Positions 37,698-48,945 of a stretch of 64,000 nt of DNA are shown piece by piece. Every line of letters begins with the position of its first letter. The stretch's first letter is position 1. Below the pieces are notes generated by a model. The model made no database searches. It had not been told where the DNA came from and saw only the letters and a program-made list of their open reading frames with translations. Source of the DNA: Marsupella aquatica (lineage: Eukaryota > Marchantiophyta); NCBI GenBank assembly GCA_973895155.1, contig OZ316892.1, positions 20,894,001-20,958,000 of the forward strand. Direction: 5' to 3'. The position numbers and the translations under genes were made by a program.

Positions 37698-38395
37698 ATG
37701 GCCACACTTAAAGATGTCGTTGGCTGCTGCAATGCTGGAGAAACGAGGACCTTCCCATCGATGAGGGTTTTTGTGGTCAATTTTGATGCTCCAATCAATT
37801 TTCTGCGGAAGTTTCTATACCATGGATGCACTCGCTTCGTGACACCTGGGTGGATGTGTAATCGCATTGTTGAAGGGTCAAGTCGATGTCCCCATAATTC
37901 GGTTGTTGCTGGGACCTGGACAAAAAGGTATCATTTTGAGGTGTTCCTGGTTGACTCTACTATCGGGCCACACTTCCCTCCAGTGCAAGCTAAGATATTT
38001 GATGCAGCGACTGATCTCATAGGGATGCCTCCGCAGGATTTTAGCGAGAAGGAAGACTTTGTCCAGTTTGCTACTGTCCATAGAGCTACAGCAAAGATGG
38101 AATCTGTGGACGTAGTGATCCGCTGCAAAGACGGTGAGGCCATTATTTGTCACCTGTAAGCGATGACGACTGTGAGATCTTGCATTCTGTGGTGCCTACT
38201 TTTGTCACTCCACGGAAGACGAAGTTGAAGACAGACAGTGTACCTTCAAGTTATCATACTGCACGAGGGAGGCATACAACAGAATCTTCAAGATCATCTA
38301 TTAATGCTTCAGACCCGGCCACGGAGTCGCAGCTTAGTTCTGTTAGATGTAGATTGCAGGACCTGCTTGATAGTTTGGATGCAACTCATATCTGA
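37698..38395 (+). CDS. RPA1 C-terminal-like OB-fold protein, probably frameshifted near its end
   Basis: From the Met at 37698 (MATLKDVVGCCNAGETRTF) the frame has the arrangement of the RPA70 C-terminal zinc-ribbon OB fold: Cys residues (YHGC ... WMC ... SSRCPH), then RYHFEVFLVDSTIGP, AKIFDAATDLIGM, an acidic helix, and MESVDVVIRCKDG. RPA binds single-stranded DNA, and RPA-like proteins also occur in Helitrons. That frame stops at 38157. A frame one base back continues with an acidic, Ser-rich tail (SDDDCEILHSVV) to 38395, so a frameshift or a missed splice (GTAAGC at about 38155) is likely. An upstream in-frame Met at 37641 lacks domain support. The family call is by pattern only. Confidence 0.4.
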
Positions 38396-38399
38396 TGTG

Positions 38400-40690
38400 A
38401 CCAGATGCAAGCACAACGTACGACGGTTTGGCATTTTGGGCAGGAGTCTTTTAGTTTGTAAGGTTCCTACAGGCCATGCAATGACCTGCCATTTTGGTTT
38501 GATATGGCATAACGTGTATGCTTGGTTTGTGGGGCAAGTGGGACCAGAATGTATGTATGTGAATGGTCGACTTATTTTCAATGTGCAATAAAGGGGGGCT
38601 CGGACCTGCATCTGTTAAATGAAGGTTGTGATGTCCACGATGCGTTTGTTAAAACGTACCAGAAAGTAATTGGGTGTTAATCGGCTGGTGTTTAATCGAT
38701 GAATGGGTCTCGGCAATTTTTCATTTTGCAATTTGTGCGCAATTTCTCAAGGAAAACTTCCAACTTCAAACTCTAATACAGGACAGCAAGTAGAACTCAG
38801 CCACTATAGCGCTTTTGCGGATCGCAGCGACATCATGTAGTGGGTCATCATAGTTCATGGAGAATTGGGTAAGGGCCCCTCCCCAATCTCCGGACATCAA
38901 CAGACCAAAAAAACAGAGAAACACCTGAAACTCATTGGGCGGATCCGCGGCTCCATCGATCCCAATGACCAGGAAGGGAAAAAAAACACAAGCATACAGA
39001 TAACCGTAAAAACAACGTGACCCCAAACAATATACTTATGGCAGATGTGTTCTTGTTCCAGTAGGTGTTCATTATATTTATGGAGAATTGATGGGTAATG
39101 TATGTAAATGAATAATGGAGTTCGCACTTTGAAGGCCGGGGCAACGCCTGCAACTCAATGAAGAAGTAAGTAATCATGAAAAAATAGACGATAACTTCCA
39201 TATGCGTAAAATAGGTCGTAAAATTATCTTTTGTGACAACTTACCACTGCATACCGGTTGGCAAGGGGGGGTGGACAGCATACTGGCAACCTAGTTACCT
39301 GTCAAGGCAACCCGGGCGGTTGCCACAAAATAGGCATCGGCCTCGGACGATGCCACAACACCTTTGTTAGCATGGCGCTCATGATGTATATTGCTTCAAC
39401 TGTAATCTCAAAGACTCAAAAAGTGTGGTCTGTTCTAAATATCCAAGTTCATTCTCATACTAACCTTATAACATTAGTGTTGGAACGAGCATAACCACAA
39501 ATACCCCAAACATACCCCTCACATACCTCGCACATACCTCGCACCAGCAGAACAAACTACGTCACATCCGCTTCTTCACTTTCTCTGATATTAATGCTCT
39601 ACCTGTTTCATATGACCTGCATAGCCTGCAAAACATTCCACATACCATATATAATTAATGATGCATGTTGCATGAAAATAGATCGCGGAGTCTGTATCAT
39701 TGAACATCCAGATTCATACCTGTTCCATCGATCAGAGCGCACCGGACACGAAGAAGATATATGGTTTAGTTGGTTTCTAAGGATCGGTGTACAGGGGGTG
39801 GCTGGCCAGCCTTGGGATCGGTGAAATCGATGACGAGTTTCAAGGATGCGTAAATGGTACTATAGGATATTTACTAGACTTAAGCCCGGGCTAAGGAAGA
39901 AGTGGGTGGTAAAGGGTTAGGTAAGATCTGCTTTCGCTTTGAAGTATACGAGAACCCTGTATTTGACCTGCGAGCACATTTCAAACTCAAATCATAAGCA
40001 AAAACTATTGCAATCAAAAGAATTGACTCCGAGTGCTACCAATAATTTCTACCAAATCCAAAACACATTACAGGATATCGCACAAGGTGGCATGGGATTT
40101 GACAGAGAATTCTCCCACGTAGTACGAAGATCCGCAGGTGGCCTGTGGACTTCCACGTTTTGGATGATGTTATCGGGCGCAAACGTGTAAAACTTATTCT
40201 GAAGTTGTCTGAGCTTGCACAGAGGAGGATCGAACACTTAGAGTGGGAGGTGTGAGCTACGGTCAATGACCTCCACTCTTTAGTACCTTTTGGAATCGTT
40301 CCCGTGGAAATGATCCCTCTGAAACTGGAGGAAAATTGAGGCCAGCCTTATCTTCTTGGTATCCTATGTAGGGTATTTACCACATAGGCTTCTGATTGAT
40401 CAGAAGGTCATCGCAGCTGGCGGCTTTACTTTCCCGAAGCGCAGGCTGCGCTAGTCTCCATGGCTTGGGGGTCTCACTATATGGAGGACCCCCCCATCAC
40501 CTGGGACATTTTCATGCCTAGACCCCCATACTTATTAAGTTGAAATTTTTTTTTCCTCCCTCTTTCTTTCTTCTAAGAGTCTAAAATCCAAATTGTATTG
40601 CCCCTATAATTTGTGAAGTAAAGTGTCACATATCAATAAAAAATGCCTAGAAAGAAAAGATAAGTCTATGTCAGTACCTTGTGAAGTCAT
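38400..40690. other. Gene-poor stretch
   Basis: No recognised gene. Short frames on both strands have no family resemblance. A CATACCTCGCA-type repeat lies at 39,510-39,545. Confidence 0.4.
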
Positions 40691-41020
40691 ATGTCAAACA
40701 TGGCACGCCCTGCAACAGTTCTTGCACCTTTGTCGACCTTAAACTTTGATCATTTCAATGCATCATTTATATTGTGTACCTAAAAGGTCATCCCAATATA
40801 AACCTTACGTGCATAAGTGGGATGGCCTTTAAGGTCACAACATAAATAATCCATTCCACCCATTGATCACCAATCCCATGCTCCATCCATACTCCATTTA
40901 AAACTTATGTTGAGAGATGTAACATGTGACAGAGGGGAATTGAACCCCTAATTGAGAAAGGATCTCAAGTTGCCAATCCGTCACCCCCTATCCTATCCCA
41001 CTACACCCACTAATATTAAC
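40690..41020 (-). mobile_element. Possible tRNA-derived SINE
   Basis: On the minus strand a good pol III box B (GGTTCAATTCC, 40946-40936) lies about 57 bases after a weaker box A-like TAGTGGGATAGG (41003-40992). The intervening segment does not fold into a convincing full tRNA. Downstream is a 13-bp inverted pair (AAAGGTCATCCCA at 40783-40795, TGGGATGGCCTTT at 40818-40830). A SINE head is the simplest reading; target duplications were not found. Confidence 0.35.
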
Positions 41021-41399
41021 AAAATAAAACATATATACAGACTCTCAAAAACTAAACAGTAGCATGATATTCATACCATTGTTTGAAGATACTGATCCAA
41101 AGCACGTCTATCTATTGGATCAGGTGCTTCCTCGTCTATGACCGCTACCAGATCGACTACCAGATTGACTCTAGGTGTGCCATGCGTGATAGATTTGGGC
41201 GTGAAATAGTAGCAAGCAAGCAAGTACGATCGTCAAAGCAGGCAGCGCCTACCTCCCGGTTGAGCAACACAGCAATGCAGCTCCACTCCTGGCACTCCGG
41301 TTTGAGATATCGCAACACTCCCTGCAGTAGCCACCTCCCATTTCAGCAAGCTAGCAGCTCCCGTTTTAGCAAGCAACAATGCAACACTCCCGACACCCA

Positions 41400-42120
41400 C
41401 CTCCTGGAGTGCAACACTCTCGCTCGATTCTTCACTCCCGGGTTCACTTCAAGCAGCAGCGCAGCCGCAAAGTCTCACTCTCCCCTTCACTCTAATCAGC
41501 GCACGCAACTGAGAAGTCTCGCTCTCCCCTTCACTCTAAGCAGCAGCGCAGCTGAGATGTCTCGCTCTCCCCTTCACTCTAAACAGCAGTGCAGCCAGGA
41601 ACTCTTGGTCGATCCTTCACTTCAAGCAGCAATGGCAGCAGCGCAGCTGAGATGTCTCGCTCTCCCCTTCACTCTAAACAGCAGCGCAGCCAGGAACTCT
41701 TGGTTGATCCTTCACTTCAAGTAGCAACGGCAGCAGCGCAGCCAAGAGCGCAACACTCTCGCTCTCCCCTTCACTCCAAGTAGCAGCGCTTCACTCGATC
41801 CTTTGCCGAGAACTCTCGCTCTCCCCTTCACTCTCGCTCTCCCCTTCACTCCTTCACTCGATCCTTCGCCGAGAACTCTTGAATGCTTGATCTTTCACTC
41901 CAGCCGCAACAGCAACACAACTCGATCCTTCTCCGAGAAATCTTGCTTGATCCTTCACTCCAGCCGCAGCAGCAGTGCAATCGAGAGCACAATAGGAGTC
42001 GATCCTTCACTCCAGTAGCAGTGTAGTCGAGAGCACACTCTTGCTCGATCCAACCTTCACTCCAAGTGCAGTCGAGAGCACACTCTCGCTCGATCCGACC
42101 TTCACTCCAAGCAGGAGCAC
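41400..42120. repeat. Minisatellite rich in CTCTCCCCTTCACTC / CAGCAGCGCAGC
   Basis: Imperfect tandem units combine CTCGCTCTCCCCTTCACTCT, AGCAGCGCAGC and AACTCTTGGTCGATCCTTCA. A higher-order period of 95 bp is visible at 41551 and 41646. The open Ser-rich frames across it come from repeat composition and are not reported as genes. Confidence 0.8.
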
Positions 42121-42965
42121 AACTGGTTTAGACCCCATTTAGACCATTTGCTGCAAGGTACAAACAAAAGAGACTCTGTTGAGGCAAAGAGTGGGTGGGG
42201 CCAAAGGGATAGTGGAGGGAAATGACACAGGAGGAGACTGACAAGGGCCAATTGAGGTAAACGAGACACGTTAAACAGAAAAATTTCAAACTTAATCCCG
42301 GTCAAACCCTAACGTGAGTCCCCATAAAACCAGATCATTCTCAAATTCTTGCCATGTTAACATATTAGAAAAATTAGGAAAATATATTGGGAATGTTATG
42401 TGTGCCACGTGTACCAATGACATAGTGACACGTGTACTTTACATAGTCCGACACAAAGACCCCCTAACTTCTTTGTATGCCTTCCATCTACAAAGTCAAA
42501 AATATTAATATCCCTATTATTCTTACAAGTTGTCCAACATATAAGGTTGACCCTATTGTTCTTACACAAATCTTCTTAAGTCTTCCAAGAAACCCAATTA
42601 ACGGACCCTATACTTCGTCGCACGTGATATGAGATTTTCGCAGAGTGAGACCCCCGAGCTCCATGGGAATAGTTTGTATCTTGTCCTAACTTGTCATAGT
42701 AATCCAAACTGCGTGGACTTTTGAGTTAGGCCTAGAATAGTAGAGTGAGGGAAAATTTCCCAGCTGTATAATCATGATCGCAACTCCTAAATCCCCGGCC
42801 TAAATCGACTGGATAGAAACAAAATCAACGATGCGGTTGACGCAATGGACTGCGGATATATCGCATTTTGAAGAGTGACATTATTAATTTGGACCAGGGC
42901 GGTCAGTTCAAAACTAACGAGGACCAGCTTTGAGGCGGGCAACGCATGCACTACTTGCCTTGCAA

Positions 42966-43202
42966 CCTTTACCTCGAACACGCGTGGGCGGGCGATTCAA
43001 ACGGACGATGAACCTGCAGCCTTTACCTTCAACACGCACGGGCGGGCGATTCAAACGAATGATGAACGAGAGAGGCAGTGAGTGCGCTTGGTGTAATACT
43101 CCCTTTTCGTTTTAAGTCCCCCTCTGTATTTCACTATTTTTGCTACGCGTACGCCTGGAGTGAAGTCGATCTTCAGAGCACTGAAGTCGATCTTCAGAGT
43201 TT
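42966..43202. repeat. Short tandem duplications upstream of the fused gene
   Basis: A 54-bp unit (CCTTTACC ... GGGCGGGCGATTCAAACG) occurs at 42966 and 43020, and a 21-bp unit (TGAAGTCGATCTTCAGAG) occurs twice at about 43,162-43,200, within 80 bp of the first ATG of the fused gene. They may lie in its 5' region. Confidence 0.7.
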
Positions 43203-43239
43203 CCTACACTTGATCGATGTTGATTGAAACAGAGTTGCA

Positions 43240-46200
43240 ATGCATAAATGGAGCAGGCTTACGTGTAAGGAATTGTGTGAAAACATTGATCAATGTTTAG
43301 AATCGACAATGTACACTCCCAAAATTGAGGAGTTGGATCTTACTGGGGAAAGCTTCTTCTGTATGGATGGGGATGATTGGCAACTTTTCTTTGACAGTGT
43401 GGGGATGAAGACATGGGTACACAGGAAGAAGTTGAGGAGATGGGTGAATGAATGCAACGGGAGCAGCAATATCGGAGTCACACAGCCATCACAGCTACAG
43501 CCATCACCGCTGCAGCCATCACCGTTGCCGCCAATGAAGACACTATCTGAACGTGATACGAATCGAAAGGAGAGCTCTGGTGAAGAAGAGCACAAGTCTA
43601 TCAGGCCTGCAGAAAATACCCGCACTCCTGATGCGCCGGAGAGAGAGACGTCTATGATTGGTTCTACCAAGCATCATCAAGTAAGTTGTTTGTCTCCCGT
43701 GACATTAAATTAGCCTATTGAAATCCATTGCGACCACGGCAAGGACCTCTTCTGATAATCACGCGAGGGCATCTAATGCAGTGCACAATGGTAGTTTCTT
43801 TGTTTGATTGAATACACGCTGATGTGTGTTTCGACGCTGCTATGCACAGTTCTATCCTTCGACAGAGGACATCTTCAATGTGACCAACAAATATGGAGGA
43901 CGATCCATTCTGGCTTCTAAGCATGTAGAAGCGCACCAAGCTCACAAGGCAAATTACAGAACGGTGAGGAATTGGTTTGCGAATTTTGCCGCCGACAAGG
44001 AGATATACGAATACCTCAGTGCAGATTTCAAGTCTAACACAAAGACAAAAGAGAATTGTCGATTGTATGTTCAGAGTAGAATGCACGAACTTTCACCTCT
44101 CAAATTTGAGTGTCCAGAAACCGGATCTAAACATGAGATGCCTTGGCCAGAAAGCTTCCTGTTTGAGGTCATCAAGAACAGAAAGCATGAATGGAGGAAA
44201 GCAAAATGCAAAAATCAAGGAAGGTACGTACTGACAGATTCCCATTCATTAGTTAGCGCAGTGCCATTGATTTTGGCAATGAACTGTGTTCTATCTTTTG
44301 CAACTTGGAAATAACCTAGAAATACCCTGGAATTAACCTCAAGTACTTGCACTGAATTTCATTGCAGGTGCCATCCCTACGGCCCGAAAAAAGGAGCCGA
44401 CTGATTTTGCAGATATGAAGGTAGAACCAGATGCAGATGAAGCGATTGCCATTGGACATGGACAATCATACCCAAAGATTTTTGTGGAACTTCGTGCGTA
44501 TGCATTCAAGGTGACCTTGGTAGAATTGCAAATGAGAGACGCCGATAAGTCTGTAAGGTATAGGGGGCAGTACAGTGGAGAGGTCGTTGGTCGTGGAATA
44601 CCAGAGAGCGTTCATGTTATTAAGAAAGTGAGATGGTGGAAGATTAAGTTCATGAAGGCCTTGTCTGATGGTAATCCGTCATTGTTGGCGCCTTACTGGG
44701 TGCCATTAATGACACCTTCAAAGGGTCTGCAGATGGTACAATTTGGGCACTTAAAACCAATAAGTATGGTGCCATATACATATATAAATATATATATGCA
44801 TTTACCAACCCTAGGTTCATTGCATCGGAATGAATCTGCTTCTCCGGGTTCTGCAGGTTTTTTCATGTTGCCCAGTCGATATGTATCGAGAGGTAGAGAT
44901 GTTGAATGAATGTGGTTTTCTACAATATATTTATATTGCAAGATTCCCTGGCACTCATGCACTGTCACTATTGATGTGCATGTACATATTGCAGGACATG
45001 TCCATTTTTGTTCCGAGAGCATATTGTTCCATGAGTCCCAATCTGGCTCATAAAGTATGCCAATCGTATTCAGGTCCCTCTCCTCAGGGTTCTGCTGTCT
45101 CAAGAAAGACCTCCAAGAGAGCGGGGTTACCGGAGATAGGTCCCTTTCCTGAGGGTTCTGCTGTCTCAGGAAAGGCCTCCAATGGAGCGGGGTTACCGGA
45201 GATGCCTGACGTTGAGGAAAATCCTCTTTCAAAACCGAAGAAGCGAGTGTTGGCATTAGCTGGCCATGAAGAAGATGCAGAGGGAGGGGCGGAAGTAGAG
45301 CATAGAGAGGAAAGCAAAGCAGATGATGCGGTCAGGTCCAGCGATGGAGAGCCAAGCGAGGATACTGAAGTACTGGATACCACTACATGCAGCCAGGAGA
45401 AAACATCGTCAACATCAACTATCAACTTGCAAGTTGATTGCTTCACTACATCCACCCAACTTTACATTGAATCTGATGAGGATGATGAAGACACTAATAT
45501 AAGGCCTAACGATCAACCGGAACCGGAGGTACTAGTATTTTGTCATCCTAGTTGCGTTCTTATATATCATACGTACGTAATTATAATTAAGACACCGAGT
45601 TTGCTTTATACTTATTTTTCAGGTAAAAAGACAAAAGATTGAGAGCAGTCCTGCAGGGGGAAACAACCCGCTACTGTCCAAGGTATATATCATATATCAT
45701 TGTATGTATAAGTTTTGTATATTGCAATTATTATAATGGCCTAAAAGTTCTATTGTAAGTGATGTATATGACTTTGCAATTCATTCTACTTTGAGCCTAG
45801 GTTCACCAATATATACAATGATTTGCACATCCACATATGCATGGTAGGTTAAGACCGAGAAGGAACAAGGTGGAGTCCTTGCAAGCATTCGGGACCTAAA
45901 TCAACCATTGAGTAGAGCACGAAGAGGCAAGGGTCCGAACCCAGGCAAAGAAAACGTACCTTCATTTAGAGCTATTTCAACAAAGGTACAGGAGGATGCA
46001 AGGGAACGGTTGTTGACCTGCAAAAACATGGTATGATTTCTTATTTCCATCCATTGTAAGCCAGCAGTCTTTATTAGGTTGCAGCGATCATTGTGTACAA
46101 TGTGTAGACAGAAACTGTATGTGTGGAACGTACTCTTGTGGTCTCATTATGTGGTCATTATACTTGTAAGGCAAACCAGGAAGAAGTTTTGTGTGCTCAA

Positions 46201-46665
46201 GGAACCCGGTCGACGAGAAGTAACAAGTCCCAGGCTTCTGAAGACTCCAATATAGTAAGCATATACTGAGAAGTTTTGCACGATTCTGTAAATAATCATT
46301 TATAGCTTGTCATTGGTGTACTACCATATTTTAAAGCTCACCAAAGACTGTAACTTTTGCAGAATTTTGAAAAGCTCACCAAAGACGCCAAACTAGTATT
46401 GTGCATGAGAGCCATGGGTTTGATGAAGACCTGCGAAGTGGAGGCCAAATTGCGCACGTTTGTAGCAGATACGAACAAGCGGTCAAAGACTACCCCCAAG
46501 CCATTCACCAAACACGCTCAGAAGAATGCATCAGAGTTATTGGACATGGTGGCCAGGTGGATTGTAGAGCAGAATGTAGTGATCGTTACACATCTTCCGG
46601 CTTTAAATGCCAATGGCCAACAAAGGATCTTCCCTGAAAATGCTATGAAGAAAGCCGGGGAAGAG
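43240..46665 (+). CDS. N-terminal exons of the fused gene, SAM-like domain
   Basis: Exons: 43240-43680, 43850-44223, 44368-44735, 44857-44892, 44995-45528, 45623-45682, 45848-46030, 46171-46254, 46363-46665. Every junction is GT-AG and phase 0 except exon 2/3, where a surplus base, probably in the A run near 44,390, must be skipped to keep frame. Exon 1 resembles a SAM domain (WSRLTCKELCENI ... FFCMDGDDWQLFFDSVGM ... HRKKLRRWV), a protein- or nucleic-acid-interaction module. Exons 2-3 are unrecognised globular sequence (YRTVRNWFANFAAD; KIFVELRAYAFKVTLVELQ). Exon 5 is acidic and repetitive, exons 6-8 are short and basic or polar, and exon 9 is helical (KLTKDAKLVLCMRAMGLM). The start at 43240 is the first Met of the exon. 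Confidence 0.6.
45073..45204 (+). repeat. 66-bp in-frame tandem duplication (22-residue unit)
   Basis: Within exon 5, units begin at 45073 and 45139 (GGTCCCTCTCCTCAGGGTTC and its variant) and encode GPSPQGSAVSRKTSKRAG... and GPFPEGSAVSGKASNGAG.... The copies differ at several codons but keep the frame. Confidence 0.9.
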
Positions 46666-46789
46666 GTATAGTACTCACTACATAGATAGCATACCTGCAT
46701 CGCTCTATGAACGGCACAAGCTAGACAGGTTATGAATATGATTGCATTATATATTGACCAAGGGCCACCACTACTTGCTTCGTGTTTCA

Positions 46790-46832
46790 CATATATATAT
46801 ACATATATATATACATATATATATAGAGAGAT
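46790..46832. repeat. AT-rich microsatellite
   Basis: A run of (AT)n interrupted by AC dinucleotides, inside the long intron after 46665. Confidence 0.9.
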
Positions 46833-47059
46833 GCTAACGTACTTAGTTTCTAATGTACAAATGAATGCTACTTAACTCACTGTGATCTTACTTACAACGC
46901 TATGAGGAAATGATTCAAAACCATATTAGAAATTTGATTTGCATAAGCTGGGCCCAATAAAGAACCTTACATTCACGATACCCATCGACATTTCATGGTA
47001 TTCATTGGCAATATGACTGGATGGTTTTCGATGCAATTCATCTAGGGACGCCAGACATT

Positions 47060-48045
47060 TTTAATACCCCATTGGTAATACGTGAGGATCCCCCAATACC
47101 CCACAATACATAGGCGTTACATCGTGAATCCCCACTTCATCGTAGGCAATTTGGACGATGCGGATGCACATTATCCTGGAATTTGACGATGCGGATGCAA
47201 TTTGACGCAGCAAGAAGCCTGGAATCAAAAATACCCTACAAATACCCCACGGTATGCAGGTAAAATGCACAAGTAATCCCCGCTCCGACATAGGAAATCT
47301 GGACGGTGAAGATGCATATCATCCTGCAAACCTCCAGGGCTGTTAGCAAGGCCACCTGGAGAGTGGCAATTGGAAGTGGCATACAAATACCCCAACGATA
47401 CCCCAGGGTATGCGGGTAATATGCACACAGAACCCCCACTTTACAACAAGAAATTTGGATGGTGGAGATGCATATCATCCTGCACACCTCCAGGGCTGCC
47501 AGCGAGGCCACCTGGAGAGCGGCCATTGGACGCTGACAACCCAAATACCCCAGAGATACACAAATGTATGCGGGTAATATGTACACGGAATCCCCACTTA
47601 GCCACAGCAAAATTGGACGGTGGAGATGCATATCATCCTGCGCACCTCCAGGGCTGCCAGCGAAGCCACTTGGAGAGCGGCAATTGGACGCTGACAACCC
47701 AAATACCCCAAAGATACCCCACGGTATGCGGGTAATATGCACACGGAATCCCCACTTTACCACAACAAAATTGGATGGTGGAGATGAATATCATCCTGCA
47801 CACCTCAGCGAAGCCACTTGGAGAGTGGCAATTGGACGTTGACATCCCAAATACCCCAGCGATACCCTACAGTATGCGGGTAATATGCACACGGAATCCC
47901 CACTTTACCACAGCAAAATTGGATGGTGGAGATGAATATCATCCTGCACACCTCAGCGAAGCCACTTGGAGAGCGGCAATTGGACGCTGACATCCCAAAT
48001 ACCCCAGCGATACCCCACGGTATGCGGGTAATATGCACACGGATG
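47060..48045. repeat. About 158-bp tandem array, about 6 copies
   Basis: The landmark GGTGGAGATGCATATCATCC recurs at 47305, 47461, 47619, 47777 and 47925 (periods 156, 158, 158, 148), with a degenerate copy before it near 47,155. The 148-bp unit results from loss of about 10 bp in the CCAGGGCTGC part. Each unit contains AAATACCCCA, a GGTATGCGGGTAATATGCAC block and CGGAATCCCCACTT. The frames seen through the array on both strands are repeat artefacts. It lies in the presumed intron before the Lys-rich exon. Confidence 0.92.
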
Positions 48046-48306
48046 TTGCGGAGAGCGCGACCATCCAAGGACCTGGATTATGCCAACTGCCTTCGGCTTA
48101 TACAAATAAACACGCAAATGTGGGGAAATGCGGAGGCGCTAAACCCTTATGTAGTTGGGTATATTACGGGAAACGCCCCAAATGTCACGCCTGTGGGACA
48201 CATAGGCAAATTACCCCAGGGAAACGTCGAACTGCTAGAAGTATCAAATCCCTCGTTATGTATGGGAAAGCATGGGTATTTTCAACCAAATTCCCTAAGA
48301 TGTCAG

Positions 48307-48933
48307 GAATCCCCACTTCTTTGTTATGGTACACTGATTCACCAAGTCAGGTGGGGAAATCCCCAACTCCTCGACCATGCATATCCTCCTTGCACAGACA
48401 ACAACCGCAATGCAACAATTATTGTTGAATCCAATGAGAAATCCCAATGGATGAGACTTCTTGTGCCAATAAAACTCTACTCAACTTTACTTAAGGTTGA
48501 GTGGATGGCTCGATTGGAGATAAGCGTAGCTGATAAGGGATTCTTCCCGGATGGGGTAACAATTGATCAGATGTTTGAGAAGACTCATTCTCAAATAAGT
48601 GGAGTTGACCTGGTGTTCGGATTTCTATATGTAAAGAAGCACATGCATGACAATCCAGACAGTGTGGACCCTCCATCTACTTGGAGAGTTCAAAGGATGA
48701 TTAAAAAGGCACATTTCTCATATGAGCAGGCAATCGACAAGAGTTTCATTTTTTGTCCAGAGTTTCAAGAGGCCGCGTGCCGGACGTGGATTTCAGAGAT
48801 GAAGAAAAAAGAAGCAAAGCATAAGGCAAAAGAGAGAAAGAAGACAGTGGAAAGAAGCGCGCAATCAAAGACAGAGAAGAAACGGAAGCTTCGAGAGCTA
48901 GTTGTGCAAGAAGAGAAACAATCTGGGACTTGA
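48307..48933 (+). CDS. Exon with Lys-rich tail ending in TGA, upstream of the ParB-like part
   Basis: The frame encodes an unrecognised globular stretch (MRLLVPIKLYSTLLKVEWM, VDLVFGFLYVKKHMHD, WRVQRMIKKAHFSYEQAI), then a strongly basic helix (KKKEAKHKAKERKK). It stops at TGA 48931-48933, but the same frame resumes with another Lys-rich stretch (MASKKDDDEGPKKKQTKK), so the stop looks like a nonsense mutation inside one linker. The 5' boundary is not resolved: candidate acceptors are at 48306/48307 (phase 0) and 48397/48398. The open frame extends back into the tandem repeats, which I do not count as coding. Confidence 0.45.
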   Translation, partial: ESPLLCYGTLIHQVRWGNPQLLDHAYPPCTDNNRNATIIVESNEKSQWMRLLVPIKLYSTLLKVEWMARLEISVADKGFFPDGVTIDQMFEKTHSQISGVDLVFGFLYVKKHMHDNPDSVDPPSTWRVQRMIKKAHFSYEQAIDKSFIFCPEFQEAACRTWISEMKKKEAKHKAKERKKTVERSAQSKTEKKRKLRELVVQEEKQSGT

Positions 48934-48945
48934 CGCTGTAAGAAG

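Noticed and set aside
40930-41010. Functional tRNA gene on the minus strand
   Set aside because: Box B is good, but acceptor and anticodon stems do not form convincingly; more like a SINE head.
41083-41783. Long Ser/Gln-rich open frames on the plus strand
   Set aside because: They follow the composition of a minisatellite and recur in shifted frames across the units; no domain is visible.
47060-48045. CRISPR array
   Set aside because: Units are contiguous tandem repeats of about 158 bp without unique spacers, in a plant-like context.
47225-48068. Long overlapping frames on both strands (up to 175 codons)
   Set aside because: They are produced by the 156-158-bp tandem repeat, which repeats the same peptides; the array is intronic-looking.
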